64,000 nt of DNA from Rosa chinensis (Eukaryota; Streptophyta; Magnoliopsida; Rosales; Rosaceae), in the NCBI RefSeq assembly GCF_002994745.2, contig NC_037092.1, forward strand, positions 82,132,824 through 82,196,823, read 5' to 3'. This document shows, in pieces, positions 12,446 through 22,739 of the stretch. Under the pieces are notes generated by a model that saw nothing but the letters and a program-made list of their open reading frames with translations, had not been told where the DNA came from and made no database searches. Both the position numbers and the translations under genes were made by a program. Each line of letters opens with the position of its first letter. Position 1 is the first letter of the stretch.

Positions 12446-12834
12446 CTTCCATCATGAACAAGCCTGAAACGTTGGGCAGAGCGAATGTATTGAGGGGCAA
12501 TGCCAGCAACAAAGCAGACCTCATCTTGGGACGGGTACTGGTAACGCTCACCAAGAGTCTCACGAACCAAAATGCCACCGGGAGCATATATCTCATAGCG
12601 ATATACTTCCTCCACAGTCTCAGTGAGGCTGGGATGCCAACCGCTGTTAAGGGTGGTGCTAACGAAGGCGTGGGTGGCAGTTCGGCGGGAATCAAGAGGC
12701 CTACCGCCATGATGGACGTAGTGATCCAGATTGAAGTAGACCTCTTCGGGAGTGTTTTCTTGACGCCTCACTCGGAATCCATTCTGAAACACCTCCTGAT
12801 AGGGGGTACGATCCCAACGGAACACATGGCGGAG
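12446..12834 (-). pseudogene. ADP-ribosyltransferase-like domain (cholera/pierisin fold) piece
   Basis: About 128 residues show the order of landmarks of the Arg-Ser-Glu class. An N-terminal FRWDR...VFQNGF strand carries the NAD-binding arginine. AFVSTT is the Ser-Thr-Ser strand. A late SQDEVCFVAGI segment holds a Q-x-E pair followed by a GIxPxxI-type strand. In this family E-x-E enzymes modify arginine, whereas Q-x-E occurs in pierisin and scabin, which modify guanine. That subclass reading is inference from two residues. The piece stops at a donor (GAAG|GTAAGT) and is cut on its N-terminal side by a hAT element. It differs from plant PARPs and from the SRO/RCD1 family. Similar domains are best known from bacterial and fungal toxins, so horizontal origin is possible but unproven. 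Confidence 0.7.
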
Positions 12835-13503
12835 CAGGGGCGGATCTAGGATTCAAAAATAGGGAGGGCTACATATTTATGTGTGTGAATGCAAGAGTAG
12901 GGAGATGAGAACCTGAGAGTTCAAGTGTTCAAAGATTGAATTTAGTCCGTAATTTAGGCCTTTTTGTGAAGAAGAAGAATGAGAATTTGTGATGGACAGA
13001 GAGAATGGGAGAGCCAGAGAGAAGTTTGACTTCGATAATGTGAGAGTTCGGGTGGGTTTCGTTAAACAAACATACATCATATATATAGATTTTTTTTTTT
13101 CAACCCAAAAGTATGTTATGAATATAAAGCCATGGATAGGACGAAATAGCTAGCAAATAAACCCAAGCCCAATCTGCAAACTTAACTCTATAAACTTGAA
13201 CTGATTACTCGACATTCGAATGAGGCCAAGCTTCTGGCCAAGATATTGAGATAGCACAACAATTGATAAAATGATGAGTATTGAAATCAATTAAACCCAC
13301 AACAATTGCATAGCAGAAAGAAGACCCACTGATCGACCTTGATAAGTTTTGAAATCAATTAAACCCACTTACCCACATCAATTAAACATTTAAACCCACA
13401 TCAATTAAACATCAATTAAGTCTACATCTAATTTTTTTTTTTTAAGCCTAAAAATCTCGGACGGGCTCCAGCCCACCCAAGCCTAGTCCTAGATCCGCCC
13501 CTG
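12835..13503. mobile_element. Non-autonomous hAT element, 669 bp
   Basis: Terminal inverted repeats CAGGGGCGGATCTAG / CTAGATCCGCCCCTG are flanked by a perfect 8-bp target duplication TGGCGGAG (12827-12834 and 13504-13511). An 8-bp TSD and a CAGGG-type terminus define hAT. There is no transposase frame inside. It splits the ADP-ribosyltransferase-like coding exon. Confidence 0.93.
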
Positions 13504-13663
13504 TGGCGGAGTATGTCTTCTTCTCCACTGCTGCTTCTGTAAACGATGTCAGCCAGCGGGGAACTTGCATAACGGCAATTATAGTCAAAAACAGTTGCTA
13601 AGAAAAAGTGAGCGTCAAGCTCGTCATCTTCACTGACAGGTTGAGGGAAGTTTGCTGCGCATC
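13504..13663 (-). pseudogene. N-terminal coding piece of the ADP-ribosyltransferase/hemopexin gene
   Basis: An open frame with an acidic SEDDELDAHFF stretch and ADIVYRSSSGEEDILRH runs between the hAT and CACTA insertions. It stays in frame with the pieces on either side when one copy of each target duplication is disregarded. No domain is recognised. It probably precedes the NAD-binding arginine strand of the ADP-ribosyltransferase fold. Confidence 0.65.
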
Positions 13664-16600
13664 CACTACTAGCAAAATAACAATACACACGGATTTACTG
13701 TAGTTAAAAGCCACAGAAATCCGTGTAAAATAGAAATACTAACAGAAATCCGTGTGAAATGAGCATAATCGGGCCCACAATAATTTATACAATAACAATA
13801 TCAACGGAAATCCGTGTGCATAAACAACAGTCACAGATATCTGTGTAAAAACTAAAATATTTTCACACGGATATCTGTGTGAAAATCAATTCACACTGAT
13901 TTCTGTACGTATTATAAATTAGTTTATTTCGAAATAATTAATTTTTTATGTTATGTGAAGGACTAATTACTGTTTAGTACCCTGTGGTTTGGGTCGAACA
14001 TCAATTCAGTCCCTCGACTTTCAATTTCATCAAAAACACCCTCACACTATCATTTTCTCGTCCAATAGGTCCATCCGTTATGATTCCGTTAATTTATACC
14101 GTTAGCTGCTGACGTGGCGATCCAACTCAGCACAGGTGGGCCCCACATGGAAGTGAAATTCTTAAAATGACCCTGGCCAATCTGAAATGAAAAAATCCAA
14201 AATAAATCAACACTTTGCTTTTAAGGAGACAAGTGAAAGCCCCAACCACCGGACCACATGCATGGTTCCAATTTATTCCCACAAAATTAATATATATTTC
14301 TATACCCAACCGGATATGGATTAAATCCAAAATAAATCAACACTTTGCTTTTAGGGAGACTCGAACCCACGCAAGTGGGTGTGAAAGTAAAAGCCCCAAC
14401 CATCGAACCACATGCATGGTTCTAATTTATTCCCACAAAATTAATATATATTTCTATACCCAACCGGATATGGATTAAATCCAAAATAAATCAACACTTT
14501 GCGTTTGGGGAGACTCGAACCCACGCAAGTGGGTGTGAAAGTGAAAGCCCCAACCACGTGCATGGTTCTAATATATTTCCACAAAATTAATATATATTTC
14601 TATACCCAACCGGATATGGATTAAATCCAAAATAAATCAACATTTTGCGTTTGAGGAGACTCGAACCCACGCAAGTGGGTGTGAAAGTGCAAGCCCCAAC
14701 CACCGGACCACATGCATATTGTTGACATGCTCCAACAAAAATTAATATATATCTCTATTTTGGATTTAATCCATATCCGGTTAAGTATAGAAATATATAT
14801 TAATTTTGTGGTAATATATTAGGACCATGCATGTGGTCCGGTGGTTGGGGCTTTCACTTTCACACTCACTTGCATGGGTTCGAGTCTCCCTAAAAGCAAA
14901 GTGTTGATTTATTTTGGATTTAATCCATATCCGGTTGGGTATAGAAATATATATTAATTTTGTGGGAATAAATTAGAACCATGCATGTGGTCCGGTGGTT
15001 GGGGCTTTCACTTTCGCACCCATTTGCGTGGGTTTGAGTCTCCCCAAACGCAAAGTGTTGATTTATTTTGGATTTAATCCATATCCGGTTGGGTATAGAA
15101 ATATATATTAATTTCATGGGAATACATTAGAATGATGCATGTGGTTCGATGGTTGGGGCTTTCACTTTCACACCCACGTGGGTTCGAGTCTCCCCAAACG
15201 CAAAGTGTTGATTTATTTTGGATTTAATCCATATCCGGTTGGGTATAGAAATATATATTAATTTTGTGGGAATAAATTAGAACCATGCATGTGGTTCGAT
15301 GGTTGGGGCTTTCACTTTCACACCCACTTACGTGGGTTCGAGTCTTCCCAAACACAAAGTGTTGATTTATTTTGGATTTAATCCATATCCGGTTGGATAT
15401 AGAAATATATATTAATTTTGTGGAAATTTATTAGAACTATGCATGTGGTCTAGTGGTTGGGGCTTTTACTAGTGGGTTCGAGTCTCCCCAAAAGCAAAGT
15501 GTTGATTTATTTTGGATTTTTTCATTTCAGATTGGCCAAGGTTATTTTAGGAATTTCACTTCCATGTGGGGCCCACCTGTGCTGAGTTGGATCGCCACGT
15601 TAGCAGCTAACGGCATAAATTAACGGAATCATAACGGATGGACCTATTGGACGAGAAAATGATAGTGTGGGGGTGTTTTTGATGAAATTGAAAGTCGATG
15701 GACTGAATTGATGTTCGACCCAAACCACAGGGTACTAAACAGTAATTAGCCCTTATGTGAATTATGGAGGGACGGATTTCCGTTACAATAAGTATTTGAT
15801 ACAGATATCTGTGTGAAAAGAACATAATTGAGCCCTACAGTGATTTATACAATAACAATATCGACGGAAATCCGTGTGAATAAACAATAGTAACAGATGT
15901 CTGTGTAAATGATAAAATATTTTTACACGGATATCTGTGTGCAGATCAATTCACACTGATTTCTGTGTGAAAATCCGAAATTAGTTTATTTCGGGATCAT
16001 TAATTTTGTTTGTTATGTGAATTACGGAGGGACAGATTTCCGTTATAATAAGTATTTGATACAGATTTCTGTGTGCAATGAGTAATACACACGGATTTCC
16101 GTGTGAAAATATTGACACAGATATCTGTGTGAAAAGAACAATGAGCTACAAAATTCCGTGTGAAAAAGGAGACTACACACAGAAATCTGTGTGAATAAAC
16201 AACAGTAACTGATGTCTGTGTAAAAACTAAAACCTATTCACACGGATATCCGTGTGAAAATAACAATTAGCTACAGAATTCCATGTGAAAAAGTATATGT
16301 GTATATAAAGTTAACCACTTATTTGATATTGAAAGAACGGCGGATTGAGTTAATTTTTTTACACCGTAGTAATACGCTATAAATAGATGAGTAATGTCAA
16401 ATTTATCAATTTTTTTATTTTTATTTTTTGGATTGCACAAAATTCTTATATGTCTACTAATGTGGTATAACTAGTTTATTAGTTATAATGAAAAGTATAC
16501 CTTCCATAAGCAACAATGCGTAGGAAATAGACTTTATCAAAATCGACCGTAGGATGTTATCATGATAAGAATAAATGGTTGTGTTCAAAATTTCAGCTAT

Positions 16601-19087
16601 TTTCGTCGTCGTTTGGGTTTCGATCTAGTAGGTCAACCCTAAACGTTAAAGACTACATAAAACTAATATGCTCATAACCGCTCACTCGTAACTTATTTTT
16701 TTGATCTGTAAACTCTCATGCTCTCATGGGTAGAAGCTATATCAACTAATGTAAAAATTTCTGAAATTTTATCTCCTCAAGGGTCGGCTCCCCTTAGGGA
16801 AGTAGAAGCGTTTAAAGGGTTGACCGGTTTTTGGTACAGACATCTGTGTGAAATGAGTAACATACACGGATATCTGTGTGAAATGTTAACACGGAAATCC
16901 GTGTGAAAAGAACCATTAGCTACAGAATTCCGTGTGAAAAACTCTATTAGCTACAGAATTCCGTTACAATAAGTGTTTAATACAGAATTATCTGTGAAAT
17001 GAGCAACACACGAATATCTGTGTGAAATGTAGACACGGATATCTGTGTGAAAAGAAAAATTAGCTACTAAATTCCATGTAAACAATAATTAACATGACAG
17101 TTATATATTACCGAGATAAATACACACGGATATCAGTGGTAAATATATATGTAGCTCACACGGATTTTCGTGGTAAATTTTTTTCCCGCTCATTTTTTTG
17201 GAATAAATTCAATTTTCCTCCCCTAGTAGTACTACACACGGATTTCTGTGGATTACTGAGCCATACACACGGATATCAGTAGCAAGGGTAAATGTATTTC
17301 ACACGGATTTCTGTGTAAATTCCTCTTATAACCAGCAAATTGATCCAAATCTGAAGCATATCGATCCCTATTTCTCTCTCTCCTCTCCCTGAGCCGAAAA
17401 CAGAGCATGGAGTCTCCGGCTCCGTTCTCCCTCCTCTGGCCACCGTTTGACGCCAAACCACATCCTACAGCTTCGTATCTTCCTTGTGCAGCTGCCTGTG
17501 GTAGCCTTGCGCGGCGGCAAGGCCTGTATCGGCGGCGGTAACCACGTTTCCATTTTCAGCCGTTTTGGTTCAAACCGAGATTTCTCCTAGCTCCGGCCAC
17601 CAAAACTCGAGTTCTTTAGTGTGTTGAACTAGTATCAAGGAGTAGAACACGCAGAAAGAAGGACCGGACCCGAAGCAACCGTTTTTACGTTGAACGGAGC
17701 AGCTATCGGAAACTGCAGTTTTTCCGGCCAAACCGGACTGTTTTGGTAATTTTCGATCACTTGCACTCATTTTCTGACTTCGTGCTAGTTATAAATGTTT
17801 CTCAAAATGATGAAACGAAGCGGAGCAGCCCAACCCCAACACCATTGGAGGTGGTCGGCGGCGGCTCTGCCCCTAACTCCGGCGACCTTTTCCGGCCAGT
17901 TCCGGGGGTCCCAAGAGCAGTTTCTGCTCATTTTTAGATTCTACATGTCGATACGATCATTTTGATATATAGCATGTGAATTTTGGATATCGTATGATTT
18001 AGTTGTGAATTTTACAATTTCGATCGATTTTGATAGTTCGATTTGTGATATGTGAAGATCGGACCATCCGTTAGACTTGTAATTTTGATATGATGATTAT
18101 AGGACTGTCACAAATGTGGGTCTTGCAGAAACTACCTACCTATATTGATTTTCAATTTGCTTGAGACGTGTTACTCTATGACATTGTCTTGGTTGCCATC
18201 TGTCGAATACCGGTAATCGAAGACAAAGTTCGGTTATGTCAAGCTCTCATCCAAACTTTTCACATTTCACTTGGAATGTTGCAGCTTGGGCAGACAACGA
18301 AATTAGTAGTACTTGCATTGTTGATGATCATGTACTAATTTTTATTCTAATTAGCATTGGTATGAAATGTAAAAAAATATCTTGCTATGAATGTAAAGTT
18401 TGAATATTTTCGATTGAGTTGTGGATTTGTTCACTTTATTGTAAATATTTGTAATATATTTAAATTGTAGAAAAATAAAAGTATTTTTTTTTGAATAAAA
18501 AATAAAAGTATTATTATGTTTAGGTTGCAAATTAATTAGCAGAAATTTTTTTTTAACATGCTGTTACTTTTACACACAGAAATCAGTGAGAGTTAGGGTA
18601 AAAGGATTTGACACAGAAATCCGTGTGAGATTGGTACGTATTTGGTATAGAAATCCGTGTGAAATAGAGTTGTTCACACGGATACATTCCATTACGGTGA
18701 TCTATATTTACGGAAAGATAGTGGGGCCCACTTCTAATATTCACACGGAAAAAATAATCCGTGTGAGATAAGTATGTATTTGACACAGAAATCCGTGTGA
18801 GATAGGTACGTATTTGGCACAGAAATCCGTGTGAAATAGAGTTGTTCACACGGATTGCAGCTAATTCCGGTAATTTATATTTGTGGAATTATAGTGGGGC
18901 CCACGTAAGTATTTCACACGGACAACATAATCCGTGTGAGATGAGTATTACCCCCCCTCCAAACCACACGGTAACTCAATCTGTGCGTGTACCGTGGGTA
19001 AAAGCTATCACACACTGCAATCCGTGTGAGAAAGTCTTATTACCCACAGATTTTAATCTGTGGGTAATTGTTGTTTTGCTAGTAGTG
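13664..19087. mobile_element. Non-autonomous CACTA element, 5424 bp
   Basis: Ends are CACTACTAGCAAAA and its inverse TTTTGCTAGTAGTG, with 3-bp target duplication ATC (13661-13663 and 19088-19090). Both subterminal zones (about 13690-13920, 15770-17310 and 18570-19080) are packed with short direct and inverted copies of a motif close to ACACGGATATCTGTGTGA, the kind of subterminal repeats that bind CACTA transposase. No transposase (TNPA/TNPD) frame survives. Inside are a foldback MULE (13960-15752) and a GC-richer block (about 17380-17930) that looks like captured leader or coding DNA but is not recognised. 17940-18560 is AT-rich with nothing identifiable. Confidence 0.92.
13960..15752. mobile_element. 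Foldback/long-TIR MULE-like element, 1.8 kb, nested in the CACTA element
   Basis: Starts GGACTAATTACTG and ends with the near inverse CAGTAATTAGCCC. It is flanked by a perfect 9-bp duplication TTATGTGAA (13951-13959 and 15753-15761), which fits Mutator-like insertion. Most of it is one giant palindrome. Each arm begins with about 230 bp of unique repeat and continues with several tandem units of roughly 150 bp, inverted about a centre near 14750. The units contain a tRNA-like B box (GGTTCGAGTC) and an A-box-like GTGGTCTAGTGGTT. A related CACTA-internal stretch at about 16000-16030 has an uninterrupted TTATGTGAATTACGGAGGG and serves as an empty site. Confidence 0.88.
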
Positions 19088-19380
19088 ATCCTCTATGTGG
19101 TGAATCCGGCGGGATTGACATTTTCTTATGGCTGAAACGAAACAAACAATCAATTTCATCATAACTCATATGCTACCCTTGCATTCATGCATGCTAATGT
19201 ATGTATAATCGTTGACAGTTTTGGAACATAATATGAAATGAAAATGCATCACCGCTTTTGGCCTATCAGAATTTGAATCAAAGATGCCAATGAATGAAGA
19301 TGAGAAGTTGAGAACCAAATAAGCACTTACTTCAAGAAACAGAACAGATCGCTCGTTGCTAATTTGCTTGGGAAAGCCAT
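19088..19380 (-). pseudogene. Possible 5' end of the ADP-ribosyltransferase/hemopexin gene
   Basis: Coding sequence leading into the CACTA insertion is open back to an ATG at 19121. An acceptor-like TTTCAG (to 19132) lies just upstream of it. A strong donor (GAA|GTAAGT, exon end 19331) follows a short frame with an ATG at 19380, and the phases of the two match. The first protein-coding exon may therefore be 19380-19331, but ATG 19121 is equally possible. A second hAT element starts 22 bp upstream of 19380. Confidence 0.4.
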
Positions 19381-19920
19381 CGACTTGAGATCGGGTATTT
19401 GCAGGGCCGGCCCTGAGGGCTGCCGCCTGAGGCGGTTGCCTCAGGCCACCGGCTCCTGGGGGCCTCCGGAGTTTGGAATTTCTGTATATAAATTAAAGAT
19501 AATATATATAATACTGTTTGCTACCATAAGCATGCGGTTGAGTGTTGCTCTAGCGGAAGAGAATTCAGACTCTATCCTTGACCACCAAGGTTCGAGTCAC
19601 GTCCTTCTTCACTTCTCTCTTGAATTTTTTTTCAATCAATTAAGGGAATTGAGTGGTAGTGTGGGGCCCAGCCACTTCCCTTTCAGTTTTTTTTTTTTTT
19701 TTTTCATTCAATTCCTTAAAGTAGTTTTTCTTAGACCCGTGGCCCAGCCCTTTTTTTTTTTTTTTTGTTTTCTTTTTCCTTTTCCTTTCCTTCTTCCATA
19801 TGAATAACTATTCTTTTTCCTTCTCCTTATGGAAAACTAACCCAAATTAAATCCTATATATTGATTGTGTATGCATAGAAAATTTCCCACATCAAACAAG
19901 ATCGATTATTTATTGTTAAG

Positions 19921-20025
19921 ATGCCTCCCATTAGAAAACACAAGTCTGGAGCTCAAAAGAGAAAAGAAAAGGAACGACAAGAAGCATTAACTCAATCTCT
20001 AACTGGATCACTTGATTGTTATTGA
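19921..20025 (+). pseudogene. Remnant N-terminus of a TTF-type hAT transposase
   Basis: A 34-codon frame from ATG 19921 is basic and Lys/Arg/Glu-rich (PPIRKHKSGAQKRKEKE, then ALTQSLTGS), followed by a stop. The catalytic and dimerisation regions are absent. It marks the element as a deletion derivative of an autonomous hAT. Confidence 0.55.
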
Positions 20026-20134
20026 TTTCATATTTACTTTTATTCAAGGAATAAATATTCATATACTTTTGTATTGTTATTGATTTCATATTTACTTTTA
20101 TTCAAAATACATGATTTTATACTGTTATTTGGCG

Positions 20135-20137
<3 letters not shown>

Positions 20138-20182
<45 letters not shown>
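20138..20182. repeat. (TA)n microsatellite
   Basis: A TA-dinucleotide run of about 44 bp inside the hAT derivative. Confidence 0.9.
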
Positions 20183-20188
<6 letters not shown>

Positions 20189-20728
20189 CCACACACACAA
20201 TAGGAGGCCACATTTTAATTTTTCGCCTCAGGCCGTTAGAATCTCAGGACCGGCCCTGGGTATTTGTAACCATCTTGCTCGATTTGCAAATCTTTTCATG
20301 TTTTTTCTTCTTTAGTTGTTTTTAGTGGCATAATTCTAGAATACGCCAGGCGTATGCTACGCCTTAAACGTCCGTTAACGGAGGGGCATTCACGTCAATT
20401 CAATGTCCATGGTAAATGAGTTTTAACTGAGCCACCTGCCTCTCACGTGCCATTCAATGGGCCTCATCTTCTTCTTCGAAGACTTCGCGTCTGATATTGA
20501 GTATCAATGCAAGAAGCTGAAAACTAAACATGTTTAATGGAATTGAACCTGATAACGAGTTGTGTTAAAATAGGAGGCTTCTTTGCATCATTTGGGAAGC
20601 TGAAAACAACCAACGATGTTTAATAGAATCTCTATAGTTTAACATTCTAGTTTTCTTTGGTTTGTAGTTTACATAAATTGAAGGTGAACCCTTGATCCTT
20701 GGCGTAAAACGATCCCTTACTTTCACTA

Positions 20729-21341
20729 CTACAACTTGACAACAAAAATGGTTTTAAATTGTGTGCTATTTTTAGCGTAGCAATTAATCACTTGTAGATA
20801 GGTTAAGTTTCCAATCCTCGCCGGAAACAGTTTCTGCGTGCTCTTCAGTTCTGTAATCTTAAATGGGATTTCACCAGAGAAACGGTTTGTGAGACAAATC
20901 AAGAAGAACAAGCCCGGATTTATCCGTTGTCTCTGCAACCTTGCTCGGAAGAGGACCAGACATATCACTGTTATTCAAGTCCAAGAGAAGAAGCTTCTCC
21001 AAAAATACAAATGTCGGAGACATCTCATAAGTCAATTAATTGATTGAGAGGTTTAGATGTTGCAAAGCTTGAAGTGAAGCAATACATTTCGATATGCCTC
21101 CGACCACAGAAGTATTAGCCAGATTCAAAACTCTAAGAGACTGCCCGCAAGTAGTCTCTAAACTGGTTCGATGCAAGATTGAAAAACACCAAAGATTGGT
21201 GAAATCAGTAAGACTGCCAAATAAATAATTGTTCTCAAGATCCAAATACTTCAAACATTCAAGTACTACAAGCTCCAGGAATATCCCCATGAATTGAATC
21301 AAAACCCATTCCATCTGTGCTGGGAAATTACCACCCCCCAA
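20729..21341 (-). pseudogene. LRR receptor-like protein fragment
   Basis: On the minus strand, LRR motifs occur in order but are broken by stops: LKYLDLENNYLFGSL, SLRVLNLANTSVVGGI, LQALQHLNLSIN, then NRFSGEIPFKITEL and IGNLTYLQVI. Spacing and consensus fit the plant receptor-like protein / LRR-kinase class (LxxLxLxxNxLxGxIP). No signal peptide, transmembrane helix or kinase is present. It is a decayed partial copy; 20267-20728 upstream shows no gene. Confidence 0.75.
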
Positions 21342-21420
21342 AATAAGAGGTGTTTGTTAAATTTCAATAACTGTATGATATGACTGAAACTGAAAACGGT
21401 AAAATGCAAAGACTAACAGA

Positions 21421-21778
21421 GACTTAATGCGTAATGGAGAAGAAAGCCCAGAAGTGGCTTTAGCATAAATGTGGTGCCTTTGGCTAGCTGGAGCTTTTCT
21501 GGGTATGTGGTGCTTTGCTTTGGCTTGGGGTTTGAGTTTGGGATCAAATAGCTAAGCGAGTGTATGGGGCAACGTTTTGTGGATTAGTGACTTAATGGGT
21601 AATGGAGAAGAAAGCCCAGAAGTGGCTTTAGCATAAATGTGGTGCCTTTGGCTAGCTGGAGCTTTTCTGGGTATGTGGTGCTTTGCTTCGGCTTGGGGGT
21701 TCAAGTTTGGGATCGAGAACCTAAGCGAGTGCGTGGGGAACACAGCAGGGAGTGGTGGGATAACGTGTTGTGGATTAG
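21421..21778. repeat. Tandem duplication, period 168 bp
   Basis: Units 21421-21588 and 21589-21778 share GACTTAATG(C/G)GTAATGGAGAAG and the following 150 bases with few differences. The second has about 22 extra bases near its end (ACAGCAGGGAGTGGTGGG region). It lies directly before the WEB exon fragment. Confidence 0.88.
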
Positions 21779-21799
21779 TCTTTCTCTCCTCCTCCAATA

Positions 21800-21965
21800 T
21801 CTGTTTCCAAGTCTTGCTTCCACGCACCATCAGTTCTAGTTAGGTTCCCATTGTTTGCTTCTTCGGGTTGCTTTGCCCGATTTTTTGCAGCTTCTGATGC
21901 CTTTATTGTGGATTCCTTAGATTCACCAAGAGATGTCAGCTTCTTGTTCAGCTTTTCATGAGTTA
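21800..21965 (-). pseudogene. Fragment of WEB-family gene exon 2
   Basis: 166 bp closely match 6970-7135 of the intact WEB gene (CTGTTTCCAAGTCTTGCTTC and onward) with about ten substitutions. It marks the left edge of the second copy of the segmental duplication. The sequence to its right (21966-24946) is unrelated to the source locus. Confidence 0.9.
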
Positions 21966-22656
21966 GGCTTAGTTTAGGATTGTTGTGCTGTGAGGGGAAG
22001 CACTTTCGAACTTGCTGTAAGAGAAAACACTTCCTAACTTGCTGTAAGGAGAAGTAGCTAAGGTGTTTGGTAAACTATTTTTAAAAGTGCTGTGAGTTCC
22101 AAAAGCAATTTCTAGGTGTTTGGTAAGTTGCAAGGCAAAAGTGCTTTGGCTGGATATAATTACCAAAATGATCATACATGCTAAGATATGCTACTAAAAT
22201 ACATAATCTTTTATTTTTTGATTATGTAACCATACCAAATAAAAAAAATTCTCATGTATTATTCTTGTACCCTTGGTTGGACCGAATAAAAGATTTACTT
22301 TAAACCCTTCAATATACATATTATGTTTTACTAGATAAGTTGGGTTTTCGGTTTTTTCACTGTTATCTCTGGTGCTACTATATATTTTTTCTAAAAATAT
22401 TATGCATTTTAGAAATGTTCCTATTGTCTATTACAAAAAGAAAATGATATGTTCTTATGGAAGTTTTATGTGGGATATTCGGAGCAATTTCATCCCTCAG
22501 AGTAAGATGAACAATCTGAGAGAGTACAAAATTATTTTGTGGTAGTGTAGACGAACCTTTTAATTAGTTGTCATTGGTAAGTTCAAGCTAAATTCAACTT
22601 CTAGTTGTCTTAAAAGAAAAAGACATGCAAACACAAAAGACCACTATTGTTCGTAC
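21966..22656. other. AT-rich DNA, possible MITE remnant, no gene
   Basis: About 21980-22150 holds repeated short phrases (AACTTGCTGTAAG, GGTGTTTGGTAA, AAAGTGCT) typical of old hAT-type MITEs, but I cannot fix ends or a target duplication. Nothing else is seen. Confidence 0.4.
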
Positions 22657-22739
22657 TTGCGGCAACTTCCGTTCATGGCTTCATGCTCATCCAAGCTGAT
22701 CCACCAAAAAATAGAGAATCTTGTTAGAGTTGCTCTAAG

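Larger units (their letters stand above)
11367..19380 (-). pseudogene. Broken gene: ADP-ribosyltransferase-like domain + hemopexin repeats + HDEL
   Basis: One minus-strand gene can be traced through five pieces: possible first exon (19380-19331), N-terminal coding pieces (19131-19088 and 13663-13504), ADP-ribosyltransferase-like piece (12834-12446), GT-AG intron (12445-12363) and hemopexin exon (12362-11367). Three breaks are visible: a CACTA element (13664-19087, TSD ATC), a hAT element (12835-13503, TSD TGGCGGAG) and a frameshift near 12047. Both insertions lie inside coding sequence, and the reading frame is consistent on their two sides. The intact ancestor would have been a two-domain ER-retained protein. 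ADP-ribosyltransferases of this fold include secreted toxins and DNA-modifying pierisin/scabin enzymes. Hemopexin repeats like these occur in legume albumin-2. The function of such a fusion in a plant is unknown to me. As it stands the locus cannot make the full protein unless the elements are spliced out or excised. Confidence 0.75.
19402..20258. mobile_element. hAT-derived element, 857 bp, with a transposase N-terminus remnant
   Basis: Termini CAGGGCCGGCCCTGAG / CTCAGGACCGGCCCTG are flanked by the perfect 8-bp duplication GGTATTTG (19394-19401 and 20259-20266). Inside, plus strand 19921-20025 starts MPPIRKHKSGAQKRKEKE and soon stops. This resembles the first residues of plant hAT proteins with a TTF-type zinc finger. 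A SINE-like B box (GGTTCGAGTC) occurs at about 19590, and T-rich runs follow. Confidence 0.9.

Noticed and set aside
14380..15520. tRNA-like sequences considered as tRNA genes
   Set aside because: A and B boxes are present but the units cannot form acceptor and anticodon arms, and they sit in tandem inside a transposon.
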